From an uncultured Eubacteriales bacterium (GTDB lineage: Bacteria; Bacillota; Clostridia; Oscillospirales; CAG-272), in the NCBI GenBank assembly GCA_910586545.1, contig CAJUIQ010000018.1:1-36551 (forward strand): 36,551 nucleotides of DNA, in the 5' to 3' direction. The notes under the pieces were generated by a model, which worked only from the letters and a program-made list of their open reading frames with translations, did not search any database and was not told the DNA's origin. A program made the translations under genes and the position numbers. This document shows positions 1-5,685 of the stretch, in pieces (the first letter of the stretch is position 1; every line of letters begins with the position of its first letter).

Positions 1-166
1 CTCGGACATCACAGTCACTGTCCTTCAGCCCGCGTTCGATTACTTCTAGGGGTACATCTCTTCCTTGACATGCGTTCATTGCTGCTGCTCGGACATCACA
101 GTCACTGTCTCTTAGCCCACGTTCGATTACCTCCAGGGATATTTGCTTTTTTTGATTCTTTTTCAT
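1..166 (-). CDS. HEAT-like repeat protein, C-terminus off the left edge
   Basis: The minus-strand frame starts at ATG 166-164, preceded 8 bases upstream by AAGGAG (175-180), and stays open to the left edge (55 codons visible). After a lysine/glutamine-rich start (MKKNQKKQ) it reads LEVIERGLRDSDCDVR, AAAMNACQGRDVP, then LEVIERGLKDSDCDVR again. The DNA repeat (1-51 and 88-138) has a period of exactly 87 bp, i.e. 29 residues. The DSD.DVR.AA pattern is that of HEAT/PBS-lyase-type helical repeats, which usually bind proteins. The gene starts 18 bases after the XRE gene at 184-378 and is probably in its operon. Total length and function are unknown. Confidence 0.7.
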   Translation of the reverse strand, partial: MKKNQKKQISLEVIERGLRDSDCDVRAAAMNACQGRDVPLEVIERGLKDSDCDVR

Positions 167-183
167 ATTTGTTTCTCCTTGAT

Positions 184-378
184 TTATTCAGCAAGCAAGC
201 TTTCCAAATCACATCCCAAAATGTCCGCTATTTCTTTTCCTACCTGCAAGGATGGATTTTTTGTTCCTCTTTCAATCTGACAAAGCATTGCTTGGGAAAT
301 TCCTGCTTGATCCGCTACATATGTCTGTGTCAGCCCTTTTTCCTCTCGTATGCGGCGAATGTTTCCGCCTACACTCAT
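184..378 (-). CDS. XRE-family helix-turn-helix regulator, 64 aa
   Basis: A complete Cro/CI-type DNA-binding domain with nothing else. Residues 6-60 hold the five-helix fold, with the helix-turn-helix around GLTQTYVADQAGISQAMLCQIERG. ATG 378 is preceded by a strong AAAGGAGGT (387-395). The gene lies directly downstream of the first copy of a duplicated promoter/operator block (387-508) and upstream of the HEAT-repeat gene, with which it is probably co-transcribed. It reads away from the attachment site, so it is likely part of the early (Cro-side) operon. Whether it activates or represses cannot be told. Confidence 0.85.
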   Translation of the reverse strand: MSVGGNIRRIREEKGLTQTYVADQAGISQAMLCQIERGTKNPSLQVGKEIADILGCDLESLLAE

Positions 379-386
379 TCAATCCC

Positions 387-508
387 ACCTCCTTTCGTGT
401 TTTTTTATTGTCGAAAACAAATTGATTTATGCAATAAAACTTGACAAAAGCGCTTTTTATGCTTACTATGTAATTGAATGGTTACATAAATGCTGCCTGT
501 CAAGCAGT
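387..508. repeat. Duplicated promoter/operator block, copy 1
   Basis: 122 bp that recurs as a direct repeat at 1101-1221, roughly 90% identical by eye with one short indel. The conserved parts are the AGGAGG ribosome binding site of the minus-strand gene, TTTAT-GCA-ATAAA (426-438), TTGACA-N17-TACTAT and the palindrome TATGTAA-N8-TTACATA. It precedes the XRE gene at 184-378, and the second copy precedes the gene at 878-1093. Bases 509-609, between this block and the gene at 610-852, show no further gene. Confidence 0.9.
441..488 (+). promoter_or_regulatory. Strong promoter overlapped by a 22-bp palindrome (block copy 1)
   Basis: TTGACA (441-446), 17-bp spacer, TACTAT (464-469) on the plus strand, with palindrome TATGTAA-N8-TTACATA (467-488) lying over the -10 and start site, a classic repression geometry. 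The promoter faces right, into the 3' end of the minus-strand genes at 610-1093, so transcripts from this copy would be antisense to them. A TTGACA also faces left (rc of 498-503), but I see no good -10 for it. Confidence 0.6.
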
Positions 509-609
509 GCAATTGTACCTTATCGGTATGTGGTATTCGTGCTATTTTGTTTAATTCCTTTCTAATACTTTTATTTTCTTCAATTGCCGTACATGCTGTA
601 TGAAGGTAT

Positions 610-852
610 TTACCTGTCAAAGTATCGGAATACTTCCATAATTCCTGTCTCTGCAAGCAATGCCAGCTTGCGCAACTCCTTAATACGCCATTCATCCGGC
701 CTTTTTCTCCTTCTTAACAAAGTTGTCTCTGACATATTGATGAATTCCAGGATCTCCTTTTGCTGCCTATTTTGCAAAACACAAGCTCTGCGAATAACTG
801 CATCAATATCAGCTTGGATCAATTTAGACTTGGATGGCTTTAGCCTTGGCAT
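610..852 (-). CDS. Small putative DNA-binding protein, 80 aa
   Basis: Start chosen at ATG 852, 6 bases after AAAGGAGGAG. An ATG six codons upstream is part of that ribosome binding site. The protein is basic at the N-terminus (MPRLKPSKSK), and the middle (ILEFINMSETTLLRRRKRPDEWRI) resembles a helix-turn-helix in which a second helix is followed by an arginine-rich turn. The C-terminus, ELRKLALLAETGIMEVF, looks like a short regulator of phage type. It follows the gene at 878-1093 by 25 bases in the same direction and is likely co-transcribed. Exact family not recognised. Confidence 0.65.
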   Translation of the reverse strand: MPRLKPSKSKLIQADIDAVIRRACVLQNRQQKEILEFINMSETTLLRRRKRPDEWRIKELRKLALLAETGIMEVFRYFDR

Positions 853-877
853 GTATTCTCCTCCTTTCATTCACCGC

Positions 878-1093
878 TTATTTTCTTTCTTGTTCCAGCC
901 TGTCCAGCAGTTCAGACGTCATCTTAACGATCTGTTCCTCTCTGGGCTGCAGTAAACAGGAATTTTTTTTGATAGAGCCAGAAAACTTTGATGGTGAAAT
1001 CCGCTCTCCCTTCTCCCTGAAGAGCAATTCGATGATCTGCTTGTTTGTCATGCCCAGATCTTCAATTCTATCCCGTATGATGCTTCTTGCCAT
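878..1093 (-). CDS. Small phage-type regulator-like protein, 71 aa
   Basis: ATG 1093 is preceded by AAAGGAGGT within the second copy of the duplicated promoter block. The sequence (MARSIIRDRIEDLG, then TNKQIIELLF and ISPSKFSGSI) has the look of a small helix-turn-helix protein of the kind found beside prophage repressors; a short helix pair around residues 15-45 could be the DNA-binding part. It is the first gene of the leftward operon opposite the repressor genes, where Cro or an excision regulator would be expected. That role is inferred from position only. Confidence 0.6.
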   Translation of the reverse strand: MARSIIRDRIEDLGMTNKQIIELLFREKGERISPSKFSGSIKKNSCLLQPREEQIVKMTSELLDRLEQERK

Positions 1094-1100
1094 TCTGCTT

Positions 1101-1221
1101 ACCTCCTTTCGTGTCTTTTATTGTCGAAAATGAACTGATTTATGCAATAAAACTTGACAAAAGTAATTTTTATGCTTACTATGTAATTGAATGGTTACAT
1201 AAATACTGTCTGTCAAGCAGT
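1101..1221. repeat. Duplicated promoter/operator block, copy 2
   Basis: Second copy of the block at 387-508, with the same elements in the same order. It occupies the left part of the divergent region between the leftward gene at 878-1093 and the rightward regulator at 1396. The rest of that region (1222-1395) holds a possible stem GCCCATG (1236-1242) / CATGGGC (1265-1271), the 17-nt hairpin at 1281-1297 and two operators at 1313-1360. Confidence 0.9.
1154..1201 (+). promoter_or_regulatory. Strong promoter overlapped by a 22-bp palindrome (block copy 2)
   Basis: TTGACA (1154-1159), 17-bp spacer, TACTAT (1177-1182), with TATGTAA-N8-TTACATA at 1180-1201 over the -10. Here the promoter faces the rightward regulator genes (1396 onward), so it can drive them, with the palindrome as operator. 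The spacer sequence differs from copy 1 while both hexamers and the palindrome are unchanged, which suggests selection on those elements. Confidence 0.65.
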
Positions 1222-1280
1222 ATTGTTTTTCTTATGCCCATGTGTATGAATAATTTTTCCTAACCATGGGCTATATGAAA

Positions 1281-1297
1281 CACAGCGGTGTGCTGTG
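1281..1297. repeat. 17-nt hairpin repeat, copy 1
   Basis: CACAGC-GGTGT-GCTGTG, a 6-bp stem with 5-nt loop. An identical copy lies at 1639-1655. It sits 15 bp before the paired operators of the regulator at 1396. No U-run follows, so it is not a standard terminator. Confidence 0.75.
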
Positions 1298-1312
1298 GTA
1301 TGGTTGTATTTT

Positions 1313-1360
1313 ATCACGCAATTTAGTGATTGTCAATAATATTTCACGTAGTTTAGTGAA
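1313..1360. promoter_or_regulatory. Paired operators of the first plus-strand regulator
   Basis: Two 18-bp inverted repeats, ATCAC-N8-GTGAT (1313-1330) and TTCAC-N8-GTGAA (1343-1360), with centres exactly 30 bp apart (about three helical turns). They share ACG.A.TTTAGTGA. They lie 36 to 83 bp upstream of the start at 1396. A TTGTCA (1330-1335) lies between them, but I see no convincing -10. Confidence 0.65.
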
Positions 1361-1395
1361 TTTGTAGACGTGCACAAAAAATGGAGGTATACCTT

Positions 1396-1623
1396 ATGTA
1401 TGATTCACAAGAAATCGCGAACCGTATTAAATCAGTCGCAAAGTCAAGGGGTATCATCTTAAAAACTATGCTTTCCGATTGTAAGCTTGGCATCAACACC
1501 ATTTCCCAAATGTCAAAAGGAAATGATATGCTCTCAAAAAACCTCGCCCGCATCGCGGATTACCTGGACTGCTCCGTGGACTATCTGCTGGGCAGAACGG
1601 ACAAGCCGGATGTGAATCGGTAA
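1396..1623 (+). CDS. XRE-family regulator, 75 aa
   Basis: A single Cro/CI-type helix-turn-helix domain. The start is ATG 1396 because GGAGGT (1383-1388) stands 7 bases before it; an ATG at 1381 overlaps that site. The signature C-terminal part LARIADYLDCSVDYLLGR (about residues 50-67) is typical of small phage/ICE repressors and dimerises the domain in relatives. It probably binds the paired palindromes at 1313-1360 in its own leader. It is followed by a copy of the 17-nt hairpin (1639-1655) and then by the next regulator with a different operator set. Confidence 0.85.
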   Translation: MYDSQEIANRIKSVAKSRGIILKTMLSDCKLGINTISQMSKGNDMLSKNLARIADYLDCSVDYLLGRTDKPDVNR

Positions 1624-1638
1624 TATGTTAATATAAAA

Positions 1639-1655
1639 CACAGCGGTGTGCTGTG
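1639..1655. repeat. 17-nt hairpin repeat, copy 2
   Basis: Identical to 1281-1297 (CACAGC-GGTGT-GCTGTG). It lies 15 bp after the stop of the 1396 gene and 15 bp before the first operator of the S24 repressor, so each copy precedes a repressor control region at the same distance. Confidence 0.75.
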
Positions 1656-1670
1656 CTCTGGTTATAGTAT

Positions 1671-1761
1671 ATCTCGATAATCTCGTGTTGTCAATTGTTT
1701 TTGATCATTTTTCTCGACTTTATATCATTGCACAAAAAACATATAACGAGATTGTCGAGAT
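1671..1761. promoter_or_regulatory. Operators of the S24 repressor gene
   Basis: Two 16-bp sites in opposite orientation: ATCTCGATAATCTCGT (1671-1686) and ACGAGATTGTCGAGAT (1746-1761), the reverse complements differing at one base. A further TTCTCGA lies at 1711-1717. The half-site TCTCG differs from that of the neighbouring operator sets. A possible promoter TTGTTT (1695-1700)-N18-TTTATA (1719-1724) lies between the sites, so the downstream site would sit just after the transcript start, consistent with autorepression. Confidence 0.6.
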
Positions 1762-1779
1762 TTAACAAAGGAGAATTTT

Positions 1780-2403
1780 ATGTTTTGGGAATCATTTAAT
1801 AGGTTGTGTAATGAACACAATATCAAGCCGAACGCGGTTGCGAAAGAACTTGGAATCCCCTCCGGTTCAGTAACTGATTGGAAAAAAGGACGAATTCCCC
1901 GTGACGGAACACTCATTAAAATCGCCGACTATTTTGGGGTCACAACAGAGTATCTTCTGGGGAAAACCAGCACCCCAACACCCCCGGGGAACGTAGTATT
2001 CCTGGAAGAGGGCAACATAGCAATGCTGCCGCTGTTTGAAAGTGTGTCGGCGGGGTTTGGAGCCGCAGCGTATGACTATATTGTCGATTATATCCCCGGT
2101 TATGTATCCCCTCTGGAAGCAAAGGAAACCATATGCATCCGTGTAAAGGGGGACAGCATGTACCCGAAAATTGAGGAAGGGGATATCGTGCAAGTCCATA
2201 AGCGAAGCAGCGTAGACAGCGGGAAAATCGCCGTTGTGCTGCTGGATGGAACAGAGGGTCTGATCAAGCGGGTAGAGTACGGTGCAAACTGGATAGAGCT
2301 GCACAGCATAAACCCCATGTACCCGGTGATGCGCTTCGAAGGAGCAGAGGTGCTGCGTATCAAAGTGATCGGCCTTGTCAGAAAAATCATTAAAGATGTT
2401 TGA
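1780..2403 (+). CDS. CI-like repressor: XRE domain plus S24 autocleavage domain
   Basis: 207 aa. Residues 1-62 form the XRE helix-turn-helix. Residues about 80-205 form a LexA/CI-type S24 domain with the Ala91-Gly92 scissile pair (ESVSAGFG), catalytic Ser126 in GDSMYP and Lys163 in LIKRVEY. All parts for RecA-stimulated self-cleavage appear intact. This is the probable master repressor of the element: it would silence excision and early genes and be inactivated in the SOS response. Start ATG 1780 follows AAAGGAG by 6 bases. It likely autoregulates through the inverted sites at 1671-1761. Its first 60 residues match those of the shorter regulator at 3231 at about 36 positions. Confidence 0.92.
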   Translation: MFWESFNRLCNEHNIKPNAVAKELGIPSGSVTDWKKGRIPRDGTLIKIADYFGVTTEYLLGKTSTPTPPGNVVFLEEGNIAMLPLFESVSAGFGAAAYDYIVDYIPGYVSPLEAKETICIRVKGDSMYPKIEEGDIVQVHKRSSVDSGKIAVVLLDGTEGLIKRVEYGANWIELHSINPMYPVMRFEGAEVLRIKVIGLVRKIIKDV

Positions 2404-2427
2404 TGTAAATGATGGGAGGAAAAAGTC

Positions 2428-3072
2428 ATGATAGAAGTTCAAGCATCAATTGTAGCAATTTTGATCCTTGTCATAGCGGTGGCGTTTATTGCGGCTCCAA
2501 TCGCATTTCTGGTTCGCACCCCTAAAAAAGCAAAACAACGCATCAACAGAAAAGAAGCTTCTTTCAAGAAAACCGTAGAAGACTATTTTGAGTCACATTA
2601 CAAGGCAGCGCTGGCTATTGCAAAAGCTTCATCAATTGCACGCAACCCAGAATTCGAACTTCTTCCAGCCATGTTTATAGTTTGTGACTATTCCGCAGCC
2701 AGTAGTGGATTAAACCGTCAATATGTTGCGAATAGAATTTTACAAAAAATTACTACATTGTGTAAAAACGTCGATTCAAAAGAATTCGACCAAAGATGTG
2801 ACTTATACGGTGAAATCATTCGTGGAAAGCCCATACGCGGCGAATGGTTTCATGGAAATGCTGATGCATTAACAAATCCGATAGCGAAAATCGCTACTGT
2901 GTTAGGAGATATCTGGGTAAATCCCTATTGCGCGGATGATTATGACAAAGCACCGGTCATAATTGGTAATAATATTTTCGAGATGATGGAATTTGCAGAA
3001 AATGTAATGCTGCCACTCATCGATGAATTTGGTCAACTATTTACGGATATATACTCCTTGGAAAACATGTAA
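2428..3072 (+). CDS. Unrecognised protein with one N-terminal membrane anchor, 214 aa
   Basis: Begins 24 bases after the S24 repressor, with a GGGAGGAAAAA site, and is probably co-transcribed with it. Residues about 6-29 are a strongly hydrophobic helix (ASIVAILILVIAVAFIAAPIAFLV) followed by a basic stretch (RTPKKAKQRINRK), so the remaining 180 residues should be cytoplasmic. That part is mixed alpha-helical and acidic toward the end; I see no catalytic motif. Genes placed immediately after a prophage repressor often encode superinfection exclusion or other lysogen-expressed functions, but this is inference from position. Confidence 0.7.
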   Translation: MIEVQASIVAILILVIAVAFIAAPIAFLVRTPKKAKQRINRKEASFKKTVEDYFESHYKAALAIAKASSIARNPEFELLPAMFIVCDYSAASSGLNRQYVANRILQKITTLCKNVDSKEFDQRCDLYGEIIRGKPIRGEWFHGNADALTNPIAKIATVLGDIWVNPYCADDYDKAPVIIGNNIFEMMEFAENVMLPLIDEFGQLFTDIYSLENM

Positions 3073-3118
3073 GATTCACCCATTTGGAATGATTGCCCTG
3101 CATTGCCTGTACATAGTA

Positions 3119-3208
3119 TATCTCATTTAAAATGAGATATCAAGTAGTTTATTCATTTTAAATGAATTTTGTAGGATTATACGAAATGATTTATTCATTT
3201 TTAGTGAA
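3119..3208. promoter_or_regulatory. Three operators upstream of the truncated-type repressor
   Basis: Three inverted repeats: TATCTCATTT-A-AAATGAGATA (3119-3139, perfect 10-bp arms), ATTCATTT-T-AAATGAAT (3151-3167, perfect 8-bp arms) and TTCA-N7-TGAA (3194-3208). Centres are 30 and 42 bp apart. The common half-site is TCATTT. The right half of the third (TTTAGTGAA, 3200-3208) is identical to that of the operator at 1352-1360, which could allow cross-binding. Confidence 0.65.
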
Positions 3209-3230
3209 AACGTATAAGGAGGTTAATAAA

Positions 3231-3578
3231 ATGTTTTGGGATAATTTCGAAAGACTTTGCCACGAGCAAAACAAGTCACCAAATGCCGTAGCCACCGAGT
3301 TAGGTATTTCATCAGGCAGCTTGACCGCTTGGAAAAACGGACGAGTGCCGAGAGGAGTAACCTTGGAGAAACTTGAAAAATACTTCAATGTTACTAAAGC
3401 GATGCTTTTTTCAGATAACCAAAAAGAAAAACCCATCGAAAACGATGGGTTGGAGGAAAACACAATACTATTAGCCCTGCGGGATGGCGGCGTGAAGAAA
3501 AGAAAGCTCACAAGCGAACAGATGGAGCTGATTGAAAAAATGATAGAGCAGATGCCACAGGCGGACGACGACTTATAA
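3231..3578 (+). CDS. XRE regulator, CI paralogue lacking the S24 domain, 115 aa
   Basis: Start chosen at ATG 3231, 7 bases after AAGGAGG (3217-3223); an in-frame ATG at 3162 lies inside an operator. Residues 1-60 are an XRE domain matching the S24 repressor at about 36 of 60 positions, including the MFW start and SGS.T.WK.GR.PR recognition region. From about residue 65 the sequence diverges into a short charged tail (KKRKLTSEQMELIEKMIEQM) with no peptidase motifs. It would bind DNA but could not self-cleave. Three palindromes of its own type lie upstream. It may be a Cro-like antagonist, or a repressor of the following membrane gene. Confidence 0.82.
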   Translation: MFWDNFERLCHEQNKSPNAVATELGISSGSLTAWKNGRVPRGVTLEKLEKYFNVTKAMLFSDNQKEKPIENDGLEENTILLALRDGGVKKRKLTSEQMELIEKMIEQMPQADDDL

Positions 3579-3597
3579 GGAATAATAGGAATGCATT

Positions 3598-3930
3598 ATG
3601 ACGAATCTAAAAGATAAACTTTTAGGTACACTTGGTGGGTTGGGTATCATTCTTTACTATAGTTTAACCTTTATTTTTTGCTTTGCCCCAATATATTTTT
3701 TGCCCATTTCTTTGTGGTGGGTAATTATCATTACTATTGTCGCTTTTATATTTCCCACAGTGTATGGATTGATCTCCCCCATTCTCTGGATATGGGGGTT
3801 AGTTGAAACAATAGTAGGCCCGCAAGGCTGGATTACATATGTATTTTATGTGCTCTTTGTTCTCTGGCTTATCATTTCTTTTATTCCCTTCGTCTATAAC
3901 TTATTCAAAGCGTTTTCAAAAAACAAATAA
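3598..3930 (+). CDS. Small integral membrane protein, 110 aa, unrecognised
   Basis: Starts 20 bases after the stop of the regulator at 3231 and reads in the same direction, so probably one transcript. GGAATAATAGGA precedes ATG 3598. Three or four hydrophobic segments (about residues 12-32, 36-56, 60-75 and 82-103) make up nearly the whole chain, with a lysine-rich C-terminal end (FKAFSKNK). No conserved motif is recognised. It ends 4 bp from the end of the convergent ImmA gene, with no terminator between them. Confidence 0.7.
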   Translation: MTNLKDKLLGTLGGLGIILYYSLTFIFCFAPIYFLPISLWWVIIITIVAFIFPTVYGLISPILWIWGLVETIVGPQGWITYVFYVLFVLWLIISFIPFVYNLFKAFSKNK

Positions 3931-3934
3931 TCAT

Positions 3935-4546
3935 CTATAAAGTATATTCCTCTATGTACTTTTTAAAGTGCGCATACACTCTCTGTTCCAGAGGGGACTG
4001 CAGAAAGCAGCTTTTGCCGTACTTCGCATAGAATCTGCGCTCCCGTTCGTATAGCGCAGCCATGCGCTCCATACGAAACCGGGCAGAAGTCATGCTGATA
4101 TCGCACATCTCTGCAATTTCCTCCGGAGTGTTTATACGACACCCCCACAGCACACAGGCTGGAGCAAGCAGGCGGGAAGCGAATATATTCGCTTCATACT
4201 CTTCAGGGCTGTCCTGTGGATCCGGCTCCCTATTTACCATTGTCCTGGTGTCTAAATGTCCCCGCACAATATGACCCAGTTCATGGGCAATAGTAAAACG
4301 CTGCCGCGCTTTTGATGTGTTGGGATTATAAAAAATAACCGGATGTCTGCGTATCAATACACAAAATCCGTCCGTTCTGTTTGCGTCTATATTGTAAAGC
4401 TTTAAAAATGCATCTGTATAAGGAAAAACCTTTATTTTCAATCGTTTGCATACATCCACAATCTTTATAGGCAAGGTTCCCGCCCTGCATCGAATCAGTA
4501 TATCCCACGATGCATCTCTTGTATCGCAGTATTTTTTGTAGAACAT
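3935..4546 (-). CDS. immA: ImmA/IrrE-family zinc metalloprotease
   Basis: 203 aa from ATG 4546, preceded by AGGGGTGA. A promoter at 4569-4597 places the transcript start close to this ATG and excludes longer readings. The zinc motif HELGH is at residues 88-92 (TIAHELGHIVRGH), followed by EYEANIFASRLLAP (about 116-129) holding the third ligand, as in the IrrE/ImmA family. The tail from about 140 includes a helix-turn-helix-like stretch (PEEIAEMCDISMTSARFRMERM), common in these proteins. ImmA of ICEBs1 cleaves the element's repressor to induce it; here the target could be any of the XRE repressors, especially those without an S24 domain. The gene is opposite in strand to its neighbours. Confidence 0.88.
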   Translation of the reverse strand: MFYKKYCDTRDASWDILIRCRAGTLPIKIVDVCKRLKIKVFPYTDAFLKLYNIDANRTDGFCVLIRRHPVIFYNPNTSKARQRFTIAHELGHIVRGHLDTRTMVNREPDPQDSPEEYEANIFASRLLAPACVLWGCRINTPEEIAEMCDISMTSARFRMERMAALYERERRFYAKYGKSCFLQSPLEQRVYAHFKKYIEEYTL

Positions 4547-4568
4547 TGTCGAATCACCCCTACAAAAT

Positions 4569-4597
4569 ATTATAGGGGGAATGAATAGAATTGTCTG
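4569..4597 (-). promoter_or_regulatory. Promoter of the ImmA gene
   Basis: On the minus strand CAGACA (rc of 4592-4597), 17-bp spacer, perfect TATAAT (rc of 4569-4574). The transcript would start about 15-20 bases before ATG 4546. Confidence 0.65.
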
Positions 4598-4607
4598 TAA
4601 GTAAATT

Positions 4608-4637
4608 TTGATAATTTTGTTGTGCACAATTTGTAAT
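4608..4637 (+). promoter_or_regulatory. Promoter of the 4710 membrane gene with a palindrome in the spacer
   Basis: TTGATA (4608-4613), 18-bp spacer, TGTAAT (4632-4637) on the plus strand. The spacer contains the perfect palindrome TTGTGCACAA (4620-4629), a possible operator. It is divergent from the ImmA promoter. Confidence 0.45.
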
Positions 4638-4709
4638 GAATGTTTGCAAAACCTGTGAAAAGCGAGCGGAAAAGGAATAGAATAAACATAACGAAGGAGA
4701 GCCACTGGA

Positions 4710-5660
4710 ATGGTAAAGACCATCATTGGGTATATTGCTATGTTTTTTCCGATTTTTGCATATTGGGTGTCAGTTTACTTACTACGCAAAAGAGGAAAAG
4801 CGTTAAGATTGTCTTATACATTTGAGATCTTAATAGGCTTTATTTTTATCCAAATGTTTTTATTAGCTTTTACATATTCTTTTCAAAGTATTTTCTATTA
4901 TTTTATCGATTCGTACAATGGCCCCAATTTGTTGATAGATTGGATACTATTTTTAGGATGCCTGTCTATTTTGATTTGCTGCGTAAGATATATTTATCTT
5001 TCAAAAGAGCATAAGACCATATCACTTTCCATATGTGATGCAATTCCTGCTCTGTTCTCAAACTATGATTATAATATAAAATATCATTCTCTTGTTAGAG
5101 CCGCATCAAGTTTCCTTAATGTAAAATTTATACTGCCTATACTGGGTGAAAATGTTTCATTTTGGCATGGTGAAATTGACTACATCGACTACAAAAATAT
5201 CTATGATTTGATTTCAGATAAGAACAAAACTGTATATATGGTTTGCATTGATTACCTATTATCATGCGGAGAATATAATAACAATTATCGTTATGAGCCA
5301 TTCATCTTTTGCCTTTGGCAATTGATAGGGCGTGATAGCGCGTTAGGCTGTACCATATGTAAGTCTATAGAAAAAGCACATAAAATCGCCCAAAAGCAAG
5401 AATATGGATTATATGAAGAAGTACAAGAATCCTCCAGACTTTATATTGATTCCGAATATCGGGCTTTCTCTCATATTTTTATTGAATATGGAAAACTACC
5501 AGATTTGAACAACCGCACTTCTATACTTTCCCTGTATCAACTAATGCTGCATATGGTCGAGAACGAAGAAACATATTACAACCATTACATTGAATACCTT
5601 GTAAAACAAATCAGTAAAAAATTTACCCCTACAGGTAAATTTATTGGCGATAAATTATAA
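4710..5660 (+). CDS. Unrecognised membrane protein with a large soluble C-terminal part, 316 aa
   Basis: ATG 4710 follows GAAGGAGAG. Three hydrophobic segments lie at about residues 4-24, 33-60 and 75-97; the remaining 220 residues are soluble and rich in Tyr, Asn, Ile and Ser, with acidic patches (ENVSFWHGEIDYIDYKN). I see no nucleotide-binding or nuclease motif. The gene is AT-rich compared with the chromosomal genes and has its own candidate promoter. It lies between the ImmA gene and the integrase, a slot that often carries lysogen-expressed cargo. A surface-exclusion or defence role is possible but only inferred. Its end lies 26 bases before the integrase start. Confidence 0.75.
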   Translation: MVKTIIGYIAMFFPIFAYWVSVYLLRKRGKALRLSYTFEILIGFIFIQMFLLAFTYSFQSIFYYFIDSYNGPNLLIDWILFLGCLSILICCVRYIYLSKEHKTISLSICDAIPALFSNYDYNIKYHSLVRAASSFLNVKFILPILGENVSFWHGEIDYIDYKNIYDLISDKNKTVYMVCIDYLLSCGEYNNNYRYEPFIFCLWQLIGRDSALGCTICKSIEKAHKIAQKQEYGLYEEVQESSRLYIDSEYRAFSHIFIEYGKLPDLNNRTSILSLYQLMLHMVENEETYYNHYIEYLVKQISKKFTPTGKFIGDKL

Positions 5661-5685
5661 ACTAAATAAAGCAAAGAGGCTCTTT

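Noticed and set aside
1..139. CRISPR-like or regulatory direct repeats at the left edge
   Set aside because: The 87-bp period is a multiple of three, the repeats are in frame in an open reading frame with a ribosome binding site, and the units touch one another with no spacers.
405..695. A 96-codon minus-strand frame across the duplicated block
   Set aside because: It starts inside the gene at 610-852 without a ribosome binding site and covers the promoter/operator region; composition does not look coding.
1281..1297. Rho-independent terminator
   Set aside because: The hairpin is short, the loop and flank are not followed by a T-run, and the same sequence recurs before another promoter region.
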